From assembly GCF_017312485.1 (NCBI RefSeq), contig NZ_BMBA01000003.1:254921-318920 (forward strand): 64,000 bases of DNA. The letters run 5' to 3'. The translations under genes and the position numbers were made by a program. The notes beneath the pieces were generated by a model. That model was not told the DNA's origin, did no database searches, and saw only the letters and a program-made list of their open reading frames with translations. Shown piece after piece: positions 53,653 to 63,162 of the stretch. The stretch is from Clostridium zeae (lineage in GTDB: Bacteria; Bacillota; Clostridia; Clostridiales; Clostridiaceae). Position 1 is the stretch's first letter. Each line of letters opens with the position of its first letter.

Positions 53653-54339
53653 TTATCTCTTATTGTTTTCTAAAATTTCAATACCATCTGATTCAGCTAT
53701 TATAACCTTTGTAACTTTATCAACAAATAAAGAAGTTCCTACAACGCCAAATATCGAATTAAGTGTTTGATTTAATACAGATATATCATCTACATTTTCA
53801 AAAAAAGCATCTACTATTACATTTCCGTCATCACTTATTAAAAATCCATCCTTATTATTAGATGTTCTTATTTCTACCTTAGCGCCTATTTCTGATAAGC
53901 ATTTTTTCACATAACTTAGTGATTCTGTTATAACTTCTAATGCTACTGGATGTTTAAACTCAAGCTTACTTACAACTTTTTCTCTATCAACAAGAAGTAT
54001 ATAATCTTTAGCCATTGATGCTATAAGCTTTTCTCTAGTATGAATCGCTCCGCCACTTTTAAGTGCATTTAAATCTGCATCAACTTGATCGCACCCGTCA
54101 AACGCAACATCTACTGAATCTACACAGTATGTAGGTAAAACTTCTAACCCATTCTTAACACATAGTAATTTAGTATTTAAAGAGGGTGTTACAACCTTTA
54201 TCTTAAGTTCAGGCTTTTCACTAAGCATTCCTATTAGGTAAGCTATACTTCTTCCACCACCTAAACCTACAGTATCTCCATCTTTTATGAATTTCAATGC
54301 TTCTTGAGCAGACAGTTTTTTTAGCTCTTCTGTGTTCAT
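53653..54339 (-). CDS. rpiA: ribose-5-phosphate isomerase A
   Basis: RpiA interconverts ribose 5-phosphate and ribulose 5-phosphate. This 228-residue protein has the normal length. Signature segments are GLGGGRSIAYLI (phosphate loop), DVAFDGCDQVDADL (catalytic Asp residues), LKSGGAIHTREKLIA and DREKVVSKL (catalytic Glu/Lys region). It is monocistronic, with a ribosome binding site AGAGGTA. A short AT-rich gap separates it from the oxidoreductase operon. Confidence 0.96.
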   Translation of the reverse strand: MNTEELKKLSAQEALKFIKDGDTVGLGGGRSIAYLIGMLSEKPELKIKVVTPSLNTKLLCVKNGLEVLPTYCVDSVDVAFDGCDQVDADLNALKSGGAIHTREKLIASMAKDYILLVDREKVVSKLEFKHPVALEVITESLSYVKKCLSEIGAKVEIRTSNNKDGFLISDDGNVIVDAFFENVDDISVLNQTLNSIFGVVGTSLFVDKVTKVIIAESDGIEILENNKR

Positions 54340-54450
54340 AAATATACCTCTTTCTATTATTAAATTTCAATATTATAGTTAAAATTATACGGTATTATAA
54401 TAACGATATATCATTTTAAATTAACCAATCAAAAACTAACTAATATGAAT

Positions 54451-55509
54451 TTATTGAAATTTAATCCAGCTCTTTTTCTTATTGCTCTCTTCGGCTAATT
54501 CTATTATTTTTATAGTGTTTCTTGCTTGCTGTGGAGTTACGATAAGTTCTTCTTCACCTAATATAGCTTTATAAACATTTTTATAAAGTTCTCTATAATC
54601 TCCATGCTCGCTTTCAATCTTACCTACAATATGAATTCCATCTACATCTGTGTTTACAGTTCCCCACAATGCCTCTGGCTCAGCTCCCCAATTTTCTATA
54701 TTATTAGGTTTTATTCCAGCTTTTAAATTTTCTTCTTGAACGTCCATGCCATACTTTACAAAAGACCCTTGTGTTCCTAATAGATTAAAATGAGGACCAA
54801 CTTCCCTTACAAGCATGCCAGCTTTTAGTGTAACTTTTAGAGAATCATATTTAAGTATTACTTCAAAATTATCTATTGTCTTTCCGCCTTTTCTTTGAAT
54901 TTCAAGATCAGCGAATATTTCCTTTGGAGTTCCGAATAATACCTGCGCTTGATCAATCAAGTGTGAACCTAAATCATAAAGAATACCTGACCCCGGTGCA
55001 TCAGCTTCTCTCCAAGCATTTTCCTTAATGTAATTTCTGAATCTATCATAATGAGCCTCATATTCTACTAAGTCTCCTAAAAGCTTTTTATCAATAATTG
55101 ATTTAACTGTTCTAAAGTCACTATCCCATCTTCTATTATGGTGAACCGTTAATATCTTTCCTGCTTTTTTAGAGATCTCAATTAATTTATCAGCTTCTTC
55201 AGAGGTAACAGTAAAAGGTTTTTCTACAAGTACATGTTTTCCTTTTTCTAAAGCCTTTTTAGCTAGCTCAAAATGAGCAATGTTAGGTACTGCCAAAACA
55301 ATAAGTTCAATACTTTCATCTTCAAATATATCATCAATGTTTCCTGTTATTCTATCAGCGCTTATTCTCTGCTCCAATATGCTTATATTAGAAGGATTTT
55401 TTTCAAAGACCTTCTTTAACTTTAATCCTGGAATACTTGTTAGTACTGGTTCATGAAAAACCCTTCCAGCAACTCCAAACCCTATTAGCCCTACATTTAT
55501 TTCCTTCAT
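54451..55509 (-). CDS. Gfo/Idh/MocA family oxidoreductase
   Basis: This 352-residue NAD(P)-dependent sugar or cyclitol dehydrogenase has an N-terminal Rossmann domain with GLIGFGVAGRVFHEPVL, the family motif VEKPFTVTSEEADKL (Lys97 region), HHNRRWDSDF, and a C-terminal substrate domain. The GxGVAGRVFH start resembles IolW/YvaA-type scyllo-inositol dehydrogenases, but the substrate is not certain. It is 15 bp downstream of a DeoR-type regulator gene, so the two form one operon. Confidence 0.9.
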   Translation of the reverse strand: MKEINVGLIGFGVAGRVFHEPVLTSIPGLKLKKVFEKNPSNISILEQRISADRITGNIDDIFEDESIELIVLAVPNIAHFELAKKALEKGKHVLVEKPFTVTSEEADKLIEISKKAGKILTVHHNRRWDSDFRTVKSIIDKKLLGDLVEYEAHYDRFRNYIKENAWREADAPGSGILYDLGSHLIDQAQVLFGTPKEIFADLEIQRKGGKTIDNFEVILKYDSLKVTLKAGMLVREVGPHFNLLGTQGSFVKYGMDVQEENLKAGIKPNNIENWGAEPEALWGTVNTDVDGIHIVGKIESEHGDYRELYKNVYKAILGEEELIVTPQQARNTIKIIELAEESNKKKSWIKFQ

Positions 55510-55524
55510 ATTAAGCTCCTCCTT

Positions 55525-56268
55525 TTATACGATAATGGTTTCTATATTATTTTTTTGTAAGATAGCTAGCTTATTCTCTGATATTGCATTATCTGTTATA
55601 ACAATCTTTACTTTAGATGTATCAACCACAGATGTTACTCCTACATTTTCAAATTTAGTAGAATCTGCTAGTACTATTATATTTTCAGCTCTATAACACA
55701 TCTCTTTGCCAACCTCAGCTCTAAGGAAATCCCCGCAAGTAAAACCTAACTTTTCTGAAAATCCGTCTATTCCTATAAAGGCTTTATCTACCGCAATCAT
55801 GCTTAAGCATAACTTAGCTAATGGTCCGACCATAGTTTCCGATTCTTCTTGCAATTCTCCACCCAGTAAAGTTACTTTTACATTCCTATTATTTTTCAAC
55901 ATTTCAGCTATATACAATGAATTTGTTATAATATGAATCCTATTTTTATTCGAAAGTTCTTTTGCTAAAACTGCATTTGTAGATCCTGCTTCTATGAGCA
56001 CCGTCTCACCATCTTCTACTAATTTAGCTGCTTCTTTTGATATTTTAAGTTTATCTTCATATTTAAATATTATTCTCTGCTCTATGGAATCTGAAGTCAT
56101 TTGAACCGCTCCACCATGAGTTCTTTTAAGAAGCCCCTCATTTTCTAAAACTGATAAGTCTTTTCTGATTGTGACTTCAGAAACTTTTAATTCTGATGAT
56201 AACTCTTTTACCGTAACCGTGGGACTTTTAGAAATCAGCTCAAATATCTTTGTTTGCCTTTCGTTCAA
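55525..56268 (-). CDS. DeoR-family transcriptional regulator
   Basis: This ~247-residue repressor has an N-terminal DeoR helix-turn-helix (KELSSELKVSEVTIRKDLSV, then RTHGGAV) and a C-terminal DeoRC sensor domain (IEAGSTNAVLAKEL, LGGELQEESETMVGP) that usually binds a sugar phosphate. Start codons here are TTG; 56268 fits AAGGTG better than 56274. A 23-bp perfect palindrome ~100 bp upstream is the likely operator for autoregulation. The oxidoreductase gene follows in the same operon. Confidence 0.92.
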   Translation of the reverse strand: MNERQTKIFELISKSPTVTVKELSSELKVSEVTIRKDLSVLENEGLLKRTHGGAVQMTSDSIEQRIIFKYEDKLKISKEAAKLVEDGETVLIEAGSTNAVLAKELSNKNRIHIITNSLYIAEMLKNNRNVKVTLLGGELQEESETMVGPLAKLCLSMIAVDKAFIGIDGFSEKLGFTCGDFLRAEVGKEMCYRAENIIVLADSTKFENVGVTSVVDTSKVKIVITDNAISENKLAILQKNNIETIIV

Positions 56269-56364
56269 AATCAAAACACCTTCTATTCTTAAAATATTTT
56301 TATACTATTAAAGTGCTATGTTGAAATTAATTATTCCCTTAAATGTAATATATCATTACTTTCA

Positions 56365-56387
56365 AATGAAATCAATATGATTTCATT
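56365..56387. promoter_or_regulatory. 23-bp perfect palindromic operator upstream of the DeoR gene
   Basis: AATGAAATCA and TGATTTCATT flank a 3-bp ATA centre. Further ATTTCATTT half-sites follow near 56399 and 56450. This arrangement of a main palindrome with satellites is common for DeoR-type repressors. Confidence 0.7.
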
Positions 56388-56580
56388 CGAAATAAAATAT
56401 TTCATTTTATTTTTTACTTTTGCAAAAAGCTTATTTTGATTAATGTTTATTTCATTTAAGCATAAGTTTATAAGTATGCTTTCAGATAAAGTTACTCAAT
56501 TTGAAATCTATTTTTATAACTCACTAGGTTTATATATTTTACCCTGTTTTAAAAAACTTAGATTAAATAATTTTTAACAC

Positions 56581-56622
56581 AAAAAAAAGGAAACAGCTCC
56601 TTTAAAGAAACTATTTCCTAAT
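56581..56622 (-). terminator. terminator after hppA
   Basis: AGGAAATAGTTTC and GCTGTTTCCT form an imperfect stem on the minus strand followed by eight T. Confidence 0.7.
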
Positions 56623-56641
56623 ATAAAGTATTGAGATGCCA

Positions 56642-58777
56642 CTATCTAAATAAAGCTACAAATACCAAAGTTATTGTACTTATAAGCTTAATCAAAACAT
56701 GAAGTGATGGACCTGCAGTATCCTTAAATGGATCTCCAACAGTATCACCTACAACTCCAGCTTTATGTGCTTCAGAGCCCTTTCCACCCATGTTTCCAAG
56801 TTCAATATATTTCTTCGCATTATCCCAAGCTCCACCACTGTTGTTCAAGAATAATGCCATTACAACCCCTGCTATTGTACTTATCATTAAAAATCCTGCA
56901 GCTGCTTCTTTTCCTAAGAGCACACCTACTAATATAGGAACTGCTATTACAATAATACCAGGAACTATCATTTCTTTTAAAGCACCCTTTGTAACTATAT
57001 CTACACAACTAGCATAGTCAGGTTTTGCTGTTCCTTCCATAATTCCAGGGATTTCTTTAAACTGTCTTCTTACTTCCACAATTATATACTGAGCAGCTCT
57101 TCCAACTGCTCTTATAGCTGTTGAACTAAATAAGAATACAAGCATAACACCTATAAAAGCTGCAATAAACACTTCTGGTTTTCCTATATCTACACTAAAC
57201 CAAGAATCCAATGGCTTTCCTAATATCTTCTTAACTTCATCAAGATAAGCCGAGAATAAAAGGAAAGTTGCAAGTGCAGCAGATCCAACTGCATATCCTT
57301 TTGTTAATGCCTTAGTAGTGTTGCCACAAGCATCTAATCTATCAGTTATAGTTCTTACTTTTTCAGGTGCACCAGACATTTCTGCTATTCCACCTGCATT
57401 ATCAGTGATAGGACCAAAAGTATCCATTGCTAATACGAATGCACAAGTTGAAAGCATTCCCATTGTAGCTATAGCAGTACCGTATAGTCCTGAATTAGCT
57501 ATTCCCCCAAGAGCTGACTCCCCTAATTTATATGATACAAAAATTGCAACAGAAATAAGTAATACTGGTAAAGTGGTTGATTCCATACCTATAGAAATTC
57601 CAGTAATTATATTAGTAGCTGGTCCAGTTTCACAAGATTTTGCAATCTCTTGAACTGGTCTATGATCACAAGAAGTATAGTAGTTAGTCAAAACTACAAA
57701 TGCATATCCTAGTGCTATACCAGTAACAGCACAACCATAAAGCAACCAATAATTTATTTCATTACCGTTAGGAAGAGTTCCTCCTAGCATGTACTTAACA
57801 TTGAATATTAAAAGGATTAATACTATAATTGTAGTTATCCCATAACCTTTATTTAATTCAATCATAGGATCCTTACTTTCATCCTTAATATTTACAAAGA
57901 ATATACCAACTATGGATGCTAAAATTCCTAATGCTCTTGCTACAAGCGGGAACAAGATTCCCTTAACTCCAAATACAGGATATAATGCAACACCAAGTAT
58001 CATAGCACCTATATTTTCTGCAGCAGTAGATTCAAATAAATCTGCTCCCCTTCCTGCACAATCTCCAACATTATCACCAACCAAGTCAGCTATAACAGCT
58101 GGATTTCTTGGATCGTCTTCTGGTATACCAGCTTCAACTTTTCCAACTAAATCTGCTCCAACGTCAGCAGCTTTAGTATATATTCCACCGCCTAATTGAG
58201 CAAATAATGCTACAAGAGACGCACCAAAACCAAACCCAACAATTAATGATGGGGCTTCTTTTATTAGAACATCATCTCCAGATGCACCGCCAAATATTAA
58301 GAATAATGTTGATACTCCTAAAAGTGATAAAGATGTAACTGCAAGACCGGTTATAGTACCACCTCTAAAAGCTATTTGCAATGCTTTGTTTAAGCCTTTT
58401 CTAGCTCCTTCAGCAGTTCTTACATTACAGTTTACTGTCATGTACATTCCAATATATCCTGATATAGCTGAGCAGAACGCTCCTGTAACAAATGCGATTC
58501 CAGTATGCCATGCGATACTAAATGCATCTACGCCTTCTTTAGATTTGTTAGCAAAATAATCTGAACCTGTGATTATTATTAAAACAATTAATGCAATTAT
58601 AGTTATGGTTCTATACTGTCTTTTTAAGAAAGCCATAGCTCCTTCTTTTATTGCTTCTGAAATTTCCTGCATCTTTTTATTACCCTTATCCTGCTTGAAT
58701 ATGTATTTTGCAAGATAAAGTATTACCAAAGCTGAAATCAAGACAACCCCATAAATTATGCCAAAATAAACTGTCAC
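56642..58777 (-). CDS. hppA: membrane-bound ion-pumping pyrophosphatase
   Basis: This ~711-residue integral membrane protein has about 16 helices and couples PPi hydrolysis to H+ or Na+ pumping. Core motifs are GGIYTKAADVGADLVGKVE, DDPRNPAVIADLVGDNVGD and KAGVVGDTVGDPFKDTAGP near the C-terminus. The segment GNTTKALTKGYAVGSAAL has Lys where K+-dependent enzymes carry Ala, so this is probably the K+-independent, H+-pumping type. GTG at 58777 is the likely start, because GAGGGAG precedes it; the ATG at 58795 lies upstream of that site. Confidence 0.95.
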   Translation of the reverse strand: MTVYFGIIYGVVLISALVILYLAKYIFKQDKGNKKMQEISEAIKEGAMAFLKRQYRTITIIALIVLIIITGSDYFANKSKEGVDAFSIAWHTGIAFVTGAFCSAISGYIGMYMTVNCNVRTAEGARKGLNKALQIAFRGGTITGLAVTSLSLLGVSTLFLIFGGASGDDVLIKEAPSLIVGFGFGASLVALFAQLGGGIYTKAADVGADLVGKVEAGIPEDDPRNPAVIADLVGDNVGDCAGRGADLFESTAAENIGAMILGVALYPVFGVKGILFPLVARALGILASIVGIFFVNIKDESKDPMIELNKGYGITTIIVLILLIFNVKYMLGGTLPNGNEINYWLLYGCAVTGIALGYAFVVLTNYYTSCDHRPVQEIAKSCETGPATNIITGISIGMESTTLPVLLISVAIFVSYKLGESALGGIANSGLYGTAIATMGMLSTCAFVLAMDTFGPITDNAGGIAEMSGAPEKVRTITDRLDACGNTTKALTKGYAVGSAALATFLLFSAYLDEVKKILGKPLDSWFSVDIGKPEVFIAAFIGVMLVFLFSSTAIRAVGRAAQYIIVEVRRQFKEIPGIMEGTAKPDYASCVDIVTKGALKEMIVPGIIVIAVPILVGVLLGKEAAAGFLMISTIAGVVMALFLNNSGGAWDNAKKYIELGNMGGKGSEAHKAGVVGDTVGDPFKDTAGPSLHVLIKLISTITLVFVALFR

Positions 58778-59393
58778 AAATAACATCTCCCTCATAATAG
58801 TATTATTAACTTATGATAGCGTACTAACATTACAATTATCCTAAGATGATTGTAACTCTTCATATGTTTATAATAGTAAGCATAAATTCATATGTTTGTA
58901 CAACAAATACTTTTGATTAAAGAGATTTTTATTGAATTCAAGTGACTTTTAATACATATATAATGCGGTTATTAGATATACTATCAATAAAAACATTTAG
59001 CTTATTTCGTTGCAATATCACCTACTTTACATTAGTTTATATTAATTTTTTTATAACCTATAATCATTACTTGTCCTATATTAACAATATTCATATTACA
59101 TATAAATTATTGTAATATTAATGACACGAACCTTATATTAATTAAAATATAAAGCGAAATCACTTCCACATTATATACCCTTTAGGATATTTTGGCAATT
59201 TTCAAAATATTCTAATATTCTTTAATTTAGGCCATAATAGTCAAAATCAGCCATTCTATATTAGTTAAAGGCTTATTTTTTTGAAAATGTTTACTTTTAC
59301 AATATTTTACTTAGTTTTTGTATTATTGTTTCATAATTTTATTAGCTTCCCCTAGTATTCATGCCAACTTTGTATAAAATCACAAAAATAAAA
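58778..59393. other. ~600-bp AT-rich gap without a recognised gene
   Basis: No reading frame with a ribosome binding site, no tRNA and no strong hairpin was seen here. It must hold the hppA promoter on the minus strand. Unusually long spacing for this window leaves room for an unrecognised small RNA. Confidence 0.5.
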
Positions 59394-59495
59394 AAGATCG
59401 CTGAAGTATCCTTCTTCAGCGATCTTTTTTTGCGCATCTACCTTTCCAAATGCATATGAGGAAAACTTGGCAGACTAATAAGTCTTATTTTTTTA
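59394..59495. repeat. terminator-associated repeat (family 3), copy 2
   Basis: AAGATCGCTGAAG and CTTCAGCGATCTT form a 13-bp stem with T-runs on both strands. GCGCATCTACCTTTCC, GCATATGAGGAAAA and TTGGCAG follow, as in copy 1 at 42478. It lies just downstream of the GNAT gene and probably terminates it. Confidence 0.75.
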
Positions 59496-59505
59496 CTGTA
59501 GAGTA

Positions 59506-60027
59506 TTATTTTCTAAAAGCAGCCATAACTATTTCATCATAGTATTTTCCTTCTTTAAATAACTCATCCTTAAGAACTCCTTCAACTATGAATCCACACT
59601 TCTCATAACTCTTTTGCGCTCTTTTGTTAAAAGAAAAAACAGCAAGCTTAACTTTGTTTATATTCATATTGTTAAATATAAAATCCAGAAGCACTTTCAT
59701 AGCATCAGTACCATATCCCTTACCCAAGTAGTCCTTGTCTCCAATCATGATACCAACTGTAGCCGTACGAGCTAGCCAGTTTACCTTCTGAATACCACAG
59801 CCACCTATGTATTTCTTTGTTTGTATATCTTCAATTGCAAAGTTATATTCCCCTGTCTCTGTACTCTTTTGTGATTTTACCCATTCCTCTTCCTCCCATG
59901 AAGTCATAGGAAATGGTATTCCTGTTACTAATAATTTCTTAAGTTCACTATCATTTATCATTTCTACCGCTCTAGGTATATCTTCTTCTTTATAAGCTCT
60001 TAGGCATACCTTTTCTCCATAATACAT
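59506..60027 (-). CDS. GNAT family N-acetyltransferase (RimJ/RimL-like)
   Basis: This 173-residue cytosolic acetyltransferase starts at 60027 after GGGGG; the longer frame to 60075 lacks a site. The fold runs from EKVCLRAYKEEDIPRAVEMI through the acetyl-CoA loop IGDKDYLGKGYGTDAMKVLL to NKRAQKSYEKCGFIVEGVLK. That is typical of RimJ/RimL/SpeG-like enzymes acting on N-termini or small amines. The substrate is unknown. Confidence 0.92.
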   Translation of the reverse strand: MYYGEKVCLRAYKEEDIPRAVEMINDSELKKLLVTGIPFPMTSWEEEEWVKSQKSTETGEYNFAIEDIQTKKYIGGCGIQKVNWLARTATVGIMIGDKDYLGKGYGTDAMKVLLDFIFNNMNINKVKLAVFSFNKRAQKSYEKCGFIVEGVLKDELFKEGKYYDEIVMAAFRK

Positions 60028-60220
60028 AGCCCTTGTCCCCCTTTTATTTAAAGATATGATGACGAGAAAAGCCATTACTGACTAAATACGTATCACTTAG
60101 CCCCTATAGTTTTTAATTCAAATGTTAAAAATTAGTATATCATTTCCGAATTAAATTGTCATCTATTTACTATATATAGCTTGCCTAGTTCTACTCTACA
60201 AAATTTAATTGTTAATTGTA

Positions 60221-60877
60221 TTAACTATTAATAAAATTTATTTGTTTTCTCCTCATAAGTACAGCTGAAACTAATCCAACGATAGTTACACAAAATATTG
60301 CATACAAATAATTATTAAATAAAATATTACTAGTGGTATATGCTTTTAATGAACTATCATTTACATAATCAATTATTTGTTTTATGGTGCCTTCTGTCCC
60401 AATACTCATTGGCGTAACATCTTGTACAAAATAAGAATCAGCTTTTGCATAATCGTTATTTTTTATTGAATTTACAACCTTTTCAACATCATTAGAATAA
60501 AGTTCTATATCCATATTTAGCACTTCAACTAATTTGTTTTCTTCTCCACCCATTGTTAACTTTTTATACTTTTCAAACTGCTTACTGTTCGAATCTAGCA
60601 GATTCTTTATATCCTCTTCTAAGTATCCATCATTCTCAATCTTATTCTTTTGATACACAAGCTTAAATAGATCGATTTTTATGTTAGAAAAGTTATCCTT
60701 TATATTACTTATAGTGTTTAAAGTTTCAAATTTGTCCTCAAATAAAACTTTCGAATTATTCTTTAGCATATACATTCCTCTAATACCTACGATATCAACT
60801 ATTAATATAAACAACACCCCAAATATAAATGGTATTAATAATTGTTTTTCAGCTTTTGAGCTTTTAAGCTTCTTCAT
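60221..60877 (-). CDS. membrane 4-helix-bundle sensor without output domain
   Basis: This 218-residue protein has helix 1 at residues ~14-34, an extracytoplasmic helical bundle of ~150 residues resembling the 4HB_MCP ligand-binding domain (FETLNTISNIKDNFSNIKID), helix 2 at ~190-207 and a short RRKQINFINS tail. HAMP and signalling domains are absent; the stop codon comes directly after the membrane exit. It may be a truncated chemoreceptor or a stand-alone signal-binding protein. The ribosome binding site GGAGG is intact. No remnant of a signalling domain was seen downstream. Confidence 0.75.
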   Translation of the reverse strand: MKKLKSSKAEKQLLIPFIFGVLFILIVDIVGIRGMYMLKNNSKVLFEDKFETLNTISNIKDNFSNIKIDLFKLVYQKNKIENDGYLEEDIKNLLDSNSKQFEKYKKLTMGGEENKLVEVLNMDIELYSNDVEKVVNSIKNNDYAKADSYFVQDVTPMSIGTEGTIKQIIDYVNDSSLKAYTTSNILFNNYLYAIFCVTIVGLVSAVLMRRKQINFINS

Positions 60878-61110
60878 GTTGATTCCTCCAATTTTATGTA
60901 TAAATTTATGTATTGATTTTAAGACAAAAACAGTTTATATTTTAACACATTTTACTTTATTAACCAGTTTATCAATATAATATAATTTTAATAATCTTCG
61001 CCCTGAATTACTCATATTACAATATTTCTTCATTTTTTTACTTCTTCACCTAATTTTTTCAGCACTTTATTTATAAACTAAGATATTTTCCTAACGAAAT
61101 GTAGAATACA

Positions 61111-61150
61111 AAAAAACTCTTAAGTATTAATTCATACCTAAGAGTTTTTA
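61111..61150 (-). terminator. terminator of the AAA ATPase gene
   Basis: AAAAACTCTTA(A)GTAT and ATACCTAAGAGTTTTT form a ~15-bp stem with U-runs on both strands. Confidence 0.8.
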
Positions 61151-61154
61151 TATT

Positions 61155-61910
61155 CTAATCATAATTTTCTTCAATCAATATTTTCAGCATCTTTGATGGA
61201 TTATTTAAAAAAGCTTTAGTTATATTATAGTGTTCCGTTTCATCATATCTAACTTCTTTAATACTATCACTTATTTCATAAATTATGGAATCAGGGTAGC
61301 TCATAAGAATAGGTGAATGAGTAGCTATAATAAACTGCGAATTCTTTTCTAAAAGAGTATGCATCCTTGCAATCATAGAAAGCTGTCTAGCTGGAGATAA
61401 AGCGGCTTCTGGTTCGTCCAATATATACAAACCACGCCCATTAAATCTATTCATAAAAACTGAAAAAAAGGACTCTCCATGTGATTGTTTATGAAGGGAT
61501 TTACCTCCATAAGACATAAAAATACCTGGTGCATCTTTTTCTAATTCCTCTACATTTGTAGCTAGATTATAAAAACTCTCTGCCCTTAAAAAGAAACCAT
61601 CTTGTGGTTTTTTTACCCCTTTTATTAGTTTAATGTTCTCATATAATTCTGAATGAGTATCACTAGTGGAGAAGTTAAAATTTATAGTTCCCCCTTCTGG
61701 ATTAAAGCCGTACGCTGCAGCAATTGCTTCTAAAATTGTAGACTTCCCTGATCCATTCTCACCTACAAAAAAAGTTACTTTGGGATGAAAATCTAATCTA
61801 TCTATGCTTCTCACAGCTTTTACACAGTATGGGTATTCTTCAAAAGAATCAATTCTATCCTTCTTTAATTCCATACTTCTTAGATACTGATTTATCTGTG
61901 ATAAATTCAT
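61155..61910 (-). CDS. AAA family ATPase (ABC/SMC-like ATPase)
   Basis: This 251-residue cytosolic protein has Walker A FFVGENGSGKSTILEAIA near residue 50, a signature-like GESFFSVF, Walker B LYILDEPEAALSP and a His switch in IATHSPILMSYP. The fold is that of compact AAA_21-type predicted ATP-binding proteins related to OLD and RecF/SMC heads, with no fused TOPRIM domain. No nuclease or toxin partner is adjacent. No clear ribosome binding site precedes the ATG at 61910. The role is unknown; relatives occur both alone and in defence contexts. Confidence 0.82.
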   Translation of the reverse strand: MNLSQINQYLRSMELKKDRIDSFEEYPYCVKAVRSIDRLDFHPKVTFFVGENGSGKSTILEAIAAAYGFNPEGGTINFNFSTSDTHSELYENIKLIKGVKKPQDGFFLRAESFYNLATNVEELEKDAPGIFMSYGGKSLHKQSHGESFFSVFMNRFNGRGLYILDEPEAALSPARQLSMIARMHTLLEKNSQFIIATHSPILMSYPDSIIYEISDSIKEVRYDETEHYNITKAFLNNPSKMLKILIEENYD

Positions 61911-61993
61911 ATATTATACTTAGCTATATTTTCATTTAAGCTAAGCTTCACTCCCTTCTATACATAATTATTAGGCAATGTTTAAGAATATTG

Positions 61994-62009
61994 TTGAAAT
62001 TAATTTCAA
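61994..62009. repeat. fully collapsed MITE-like repeat, copy G
   Basis: TTGAAATTAATTTCAA is what remains when the two arms of the 200-bp element are joined after AAATT. The flanks GTTTAAGAATATTG and CACGTTGCTTTAACAGCACC match those of copy C. It is the smallest derivative in the window. Confidence 0.8.
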
Positions 62010-62100
62010 CACGTTGCTTTAACAGCACCATTTATTAAAATACCAAACTAACTTTTCTAGACCTTTACCTTCTACTACCTGTCTAGTAGATAGAATATCT

Positions 62101-63162
62101 TTATAAAAAATCATCTTCCAACTTAATTATTTCAACAATCCATGTTAAATTAACTATATGTTGATACTTAACCTTACAACCTAAAATTTCACTATACTTT
62201 TTTAACTTTTGAATATCACTATAATATTCATCCTCTATTTCTTCCCACAGATCAGGTCTTCCAGCTTGTATCAGGCTATCTCTCTTTTTTATCCTCTCAC
62301 TATAGTTTTCAAACATTAAATCTCCTATGATTATTTTCCCATTTGCCTTTAAATATTTCAACATATAGTTTATTGCAATTTCTTTTTCTAAATCATTAAG
62401 ATGATGAAAAGCATAGGTTGATGTAATAACTTCAAATTCATTCTCCTCAAAGGGCCTATCTAAGAAGTTTCCTAATCTTAATTTTAAATTAGGAAACTTC
62501 TCTTTTGCTTTTAAAAGCATCTCAATACTTTGATCCATACCTGTATAATCTATATTCTTATTAAGTTTGTTATATAAATTACAAGTACCACATCCTATAT
62601 CTAAAATTTTACTTACTCTCTGTTCTTCAATCTTCTTTGCTATTATCTCTAATACATACTCATATTTTTCAAATAGATTAAGCTTATCATCTAAAATATC
62701 TTTTACTGACTTATCGTAGCTTTCAGCCCATCTATCAAATCCCCATTTATCTATCCAAGTCTTCCTATTTTTAAGATTGTTGTCCAAACATCTGTTTATA
62801 TTGTTAAAATAGATATTTGAATTATCCTCTTCTGATACCAATGCATCATTTATGCTAGTGAGCAATGTATTCTTTATACTCTCTAATTCCCCCAGCCGTT
62901 TTTCAACTACCTTATATTGAACATTAAGTTCTCTCACCACTTTATTATCCAGAAACTTTTCTTCCAATATATATTTTACATTCTTTAGCGGAACTCCCAA
63001 ATCTCTAAGTAATTTTGCTTGTTTTAGCTTATTTATATCCTCTTCATTATAATTTCGATAATCATTACTATCACGCTTTGCTACCACTATTCCATAATCC
63101 TCATATAATCTTAAGGTTTTAATGGATATATCCAATAATTTAGACACATTACCAGTATTCAT
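62101..63162 (-). CDS. MerR-type regulator fused to a SAM-dependent methyltransferase
   Basis: This 353-residue protein has residues 1-70 as a MerR helix-turn-helix (GNVSKLLDISIKTLRLYEDY, NYNEEDINKLKQAKLLRDLG), a dimerisation helix to ~115, and a class I methyltransferase from ~140: DRWAESYDKS, ILDIGCGTCNLYNKL (SAM motif I), YTGMDQS (motif II) and ITSTYAFHHLND (motif IV). The methyltransferase resembles YrrT-like proteins. The ribosome binding site is AGGGGAG. It may sense a compound and methylate it, or use SAM as effector; both are inference. Confidence 0.88.
   Translation of the reverse strand: MNTGNVSKLLDISIKTLRLYEDYGIVVAKRDSNDYRNYNEEDINKLKQAKLLRDLGVPLKNVKYILEEKFLDNKVVRELNVQYKVVEKRLGELESIKNTLLTSINDALVSEEDNSNIYFNNINRCLDNNLKNRKTWIDKWGFDRWAESYDKSVKDILDDKLNLFEKYEYVLEIIAKKIEEQRVSKILDIGCGTCNLYNKLNKNIDYTGMDQSIEMLLKAKEKFPNLKLRLGNFLDRPFEENEFEVITSTYAFHHLNDLEKEIAINYMLKYLKANGKIIIGDLMFENYSERIKKRDSLIQAGRPDLWEEIEDEYYSDIQKLKKYSEILGCKVKYQHIVNLTWIVEIIKLEDDFL

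Noticed and set aside
61155-61910. AAA ATPase as part of a defence system
   Set aside because: No TOPRIM/nuclease partner or other defence gene is adjacent. Neighbours are housekeeping or regulatory, so a defence role is unsupported.
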